A program made the position numbers and the translations under genes. From assembly GCF_900112205.1 (NCBI RefSeq), contig NZ_FOKW01000001.1, positions 186,001-250,000 of the forward strand: 64,000 bases of DNA, read 5' to 3'. Positions 62,581-64,000 of this stretch are shown here, in pieces. Numbering within the stretch: the first letter of the stretch is position 1; the number at the start of each line of letters is the position of its first letter. The DNA comes from Natronobacterium haloterrestre (GTDB taxonomy: Archaea > Halobacteriota > Halobacteria > Halobacteriales > Natrialbaceae). A model generated the notes under the pieces. That model was given only the letters and a program-made list of their open reading frames with translations. It made no database searches and was not told where the DNA came from.

Positions 62581-63105
62581 CCTCGCCGTTCACGGCGGGG
62601 ATGAATCCGACAACACGGCCACAACCGCCGGAACTAAGCCTCTCGGCAGCGTTTTTGTGGGTAAGCACAACGGGCAAAAACTGGCGGTTGGATTGGGGTC
62701 CGCCCGGACGACGAAGGCCACCACACCGTTCCCGAGAGGGCGTCTCCGAGGCCGTGGCAACACGGCAGGCAAAAAGCGACCCTCGCCCGCTTGTGCCTGC
62801 CCACCGTGGTACGAAGGGCAGGCAGGCCGATGGCACGGCCCGTGCCCGGACGCAGGGAAACCTGCGACTGGGGGCATCCCCACCGTCTCTCCGAGACGAA
62901 CGGGATGCACGGTGCAAGCGGATACCGCGTCCGAATGGACGCCGAACACACCACACCCCTCGCGGGGCCGACGTATCGCGCACGAACCCGGTATCCCTCG
63001 CCGAACCCCGTTCGGCAGGCGAGAAGTTGCCAGCGCGGGACACGGGACTGGCCCGCTGTCCCGCGCTGGAATCCTCGCGCTTCAGCGCGGGGAGGATGTC
63101 AACAG
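62581..63105 (+). mobile_element. IS200/IS605-like remnant or non-autonomous element
   Basis: Two hairpins bound this segment: cctcgccgttcacggcgggg (62581-62600) and CCTCGCGC-TTCA-GCGCGGGG (63073-63092), the second followed by aggatgtcaaca. Both have the TTCA loop and the context of tnpB right ends. The 470 bases between are GC-rich and heavily structured but hold no reading frame I recognise as TnpB. It may be a deletion derivative or a decayed element. The 620 bp stretch from 62472 to 63140 contains no confident gene. Confidence 0.5.
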
Positions 63106-63140
63106 TACCGTTTTTGCCCCTCCGCGAGCGTGTTCCAACG

Positions 63141-64000
63141 ATGACCGAGGCCGCCGACCGGCTGTTCACGAACGCGGAGGTACACACGCTGACGGACCCC
63201 GACGAGGTCCACGAGGCCCTCGCGGTCCGCGACGGCGAGATCGTCCGTCTCGGCGACGCCTACGAGGTCGAGTTCCTCGAGGGCGTCGAGACCGACGTCA
63301 TCGACTGCGAGGGGCGGGTCGTCCTGCCGGGCTTCATCGACGCCCACACTCACGTCGAGAACCTCGGCCGATACCTGGTCCACGCCGACCTCTCGGGCGC
63401 GGAAAGCGCCCAGGAGTGTCTCGAGCGTCTCGAGGCCCGGGCGGCGGAGACGGACGACGGGGCGTGGATCCAGGGCTTCGGCTACGACGAGAGCGAGTGG
63501 GACGACGCGGACTACCTCACCCGCGAGGACCTCGATCGGGTCAGCGACGACCGCCCCGTCGTCGCGCTCCGGGTCGACATGCACGCCGCGTCGCTGAACT
63601 CCGTCGCACTCGAGCGGTTCGCCGCGGAACTCCCCGACGGCGACGTCCGGAAAGAGGACGGCGAACCCACGGGCGTCGTCGTCGAGGACGCCGCCGAGGC
63701 CGTCCGGAAAGGGATCGCGCCGGGCTACGAGGAGACCCGCGACCTGGTCACCGCCGGCCTCGAGCACGCGGCCGAACGGGGCGTCACCGCCGTCCACGAT
63801 ATGGTCCGCAACTCCGTGGCCCCGCGGGTCTACCGCGACCTCGAGGCCGAGGGCGAACTCCCGACGCGGGTACGGATCAACTACTGGGCCGACCACCTCG
63901 AGGCCGTCACGGAGGTCGGACTCGCGACGAACGCGGGCAGCGACCGCGTGCGGACGGGCGCGATCAAGACCTACACGGACGGCAGCATCGGGGCCCGGAC
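63141..64000 (+). CDS. Amidohydrolase (YtcJ-like), partial
   Basis: The ATG at 63141 begins a frame that stays open to the right edge; 286 residues are seen. It has the TIM-barrel amidohydrolase entry GRVVLPGFIDAHTHVENLGR (HxH metal motif), then WIQGFGYDESEWDDADYLT, RPVVALRVDMHAASLNSVAL and GVTAVHDMVRNSVAPRVYRD. The C-terminal GAIKTYTDGSIGAR matches the YtcJ/NfdA-type metalloenzymes. Substrate unknown. It lies 36 bases after the end of the IS-like remnant. Confidence 0.85.
   Translation, partial: MTEAADRLFTNAEVHTLTDPDEVHEALAVRDGEIVRLGDAYEVEFLEGVETDVIDCEGRVVLPGFIDAHTHVENLGRYLVHADLSGAESAQECLERLEARAAETDDGAWIQGFGYDESEWDDADYLTREDLDRVSDDRPVVALRVDMHAASLNSVALERFAAELPDGDVRKEDGEPTGVVVEDAAEAVRKGIAPGYEETRDLVTAGLEHAAERGVTAVHDMVRNSVAPRVYRDLEAEGELPTRVRINYWADHLEAVTEVGLATNAGSDRVRTGAIKTYTDGSIGAR

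Noticed and set aside
62620..63060. RNase P or SRP RNA candidate
   Set aside because: The conserved blocks of these RNAs are absent; it is bounded by IS-like hairpins instead.

Overview
The window is a high-GC chromosomal segment of a haloarchaeon (class Halobacteria), most like the Natrialbaceae (Natrinema, Haloterrigena and relatives); the family placement is inference. Supporting signs are strongly acidic proteins, twin-arginine and lipobox export signals, a PGF-CTERM surface anchor, halorhodopsin, the tubulin-like CetZ, archaeal HMG-CoA reductase, F420 biosynthesis genes (cofC, cofG), an archaeal Vms1-type release factor, a HerA/NurA pair, and TATA boxes about 25-30 bases before start codons. 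I saw no rRNA or tRNA gene and no CRISPR array.

Layout. 1-8.4 kb: partial ArsR-type regulator, repeat-rich exported protein, small conserved protein with a Vms1-like factor, a DUF1611/enolase-superfamily pair that looks like a D-glutamate pathway, a Tat-exported protein, a cupin, and an iron-centre repair protein with a DtxR-like operator. 8.4-13.8 kb: four paralogous four-helix membrane proteins of unknown function around another membrane protein. 13.9-24.8 kb: lipoprotein, winged-helix regulators, PspA, hydrolase, methyltransferase, HerA and NurA, and a DCC/HTTM pair. 24.9-34.2 kb: phosphoglycerate mutase, a PhoX-type phosphatase carrying cohesin and dockerin-like modules next to a surface-anchored cohesin-like protein, and a sulfhydrylase (metY).

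34.3-38.9 kb is an accessory island: a broken IS630 element containing an intact IS6-type element, a decayed IS1595 transposase and an AT-rich segment with two exported proteins. Its ends abut two 86-87 bp direct repeats, and the AT-rich part lies between 58 bp direct repeats.

38.9-49.4 kb: TrkA between two small RAM-domain proteins, thymidylate kinase, NDUFA9-like protein, cetZ1, cofC, a membrane protein, halorhodopsin, cofG, a tRNA methylthiotransferase, a glutaredoxin-like protein and a HIT hydrolase. 49.7-64 kb: methionine aminopeptidase, an Ntn-hydrolase asparaginase with two autocleavage-like motifs, isocitrate dehydrogenase, GNAT, a divergent Nramp-like transporter, a pseudo-receiver/GAF protein with a partner, CBS and zinc-ribbon proteins, hmgA, a tail-repeat membrane protein, a structured IS200/IS605-like remnant, and a partial amidohydrolase.

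Most genes are housekeeping. Hexa- and nonanucleotide repeats recur both within genes, as acidic or Gly/Ser linkers, and between genes. The least explained parts are the cohesin/dockerin phosphatase pair, the four-paralog membrane cluster and the nested island.
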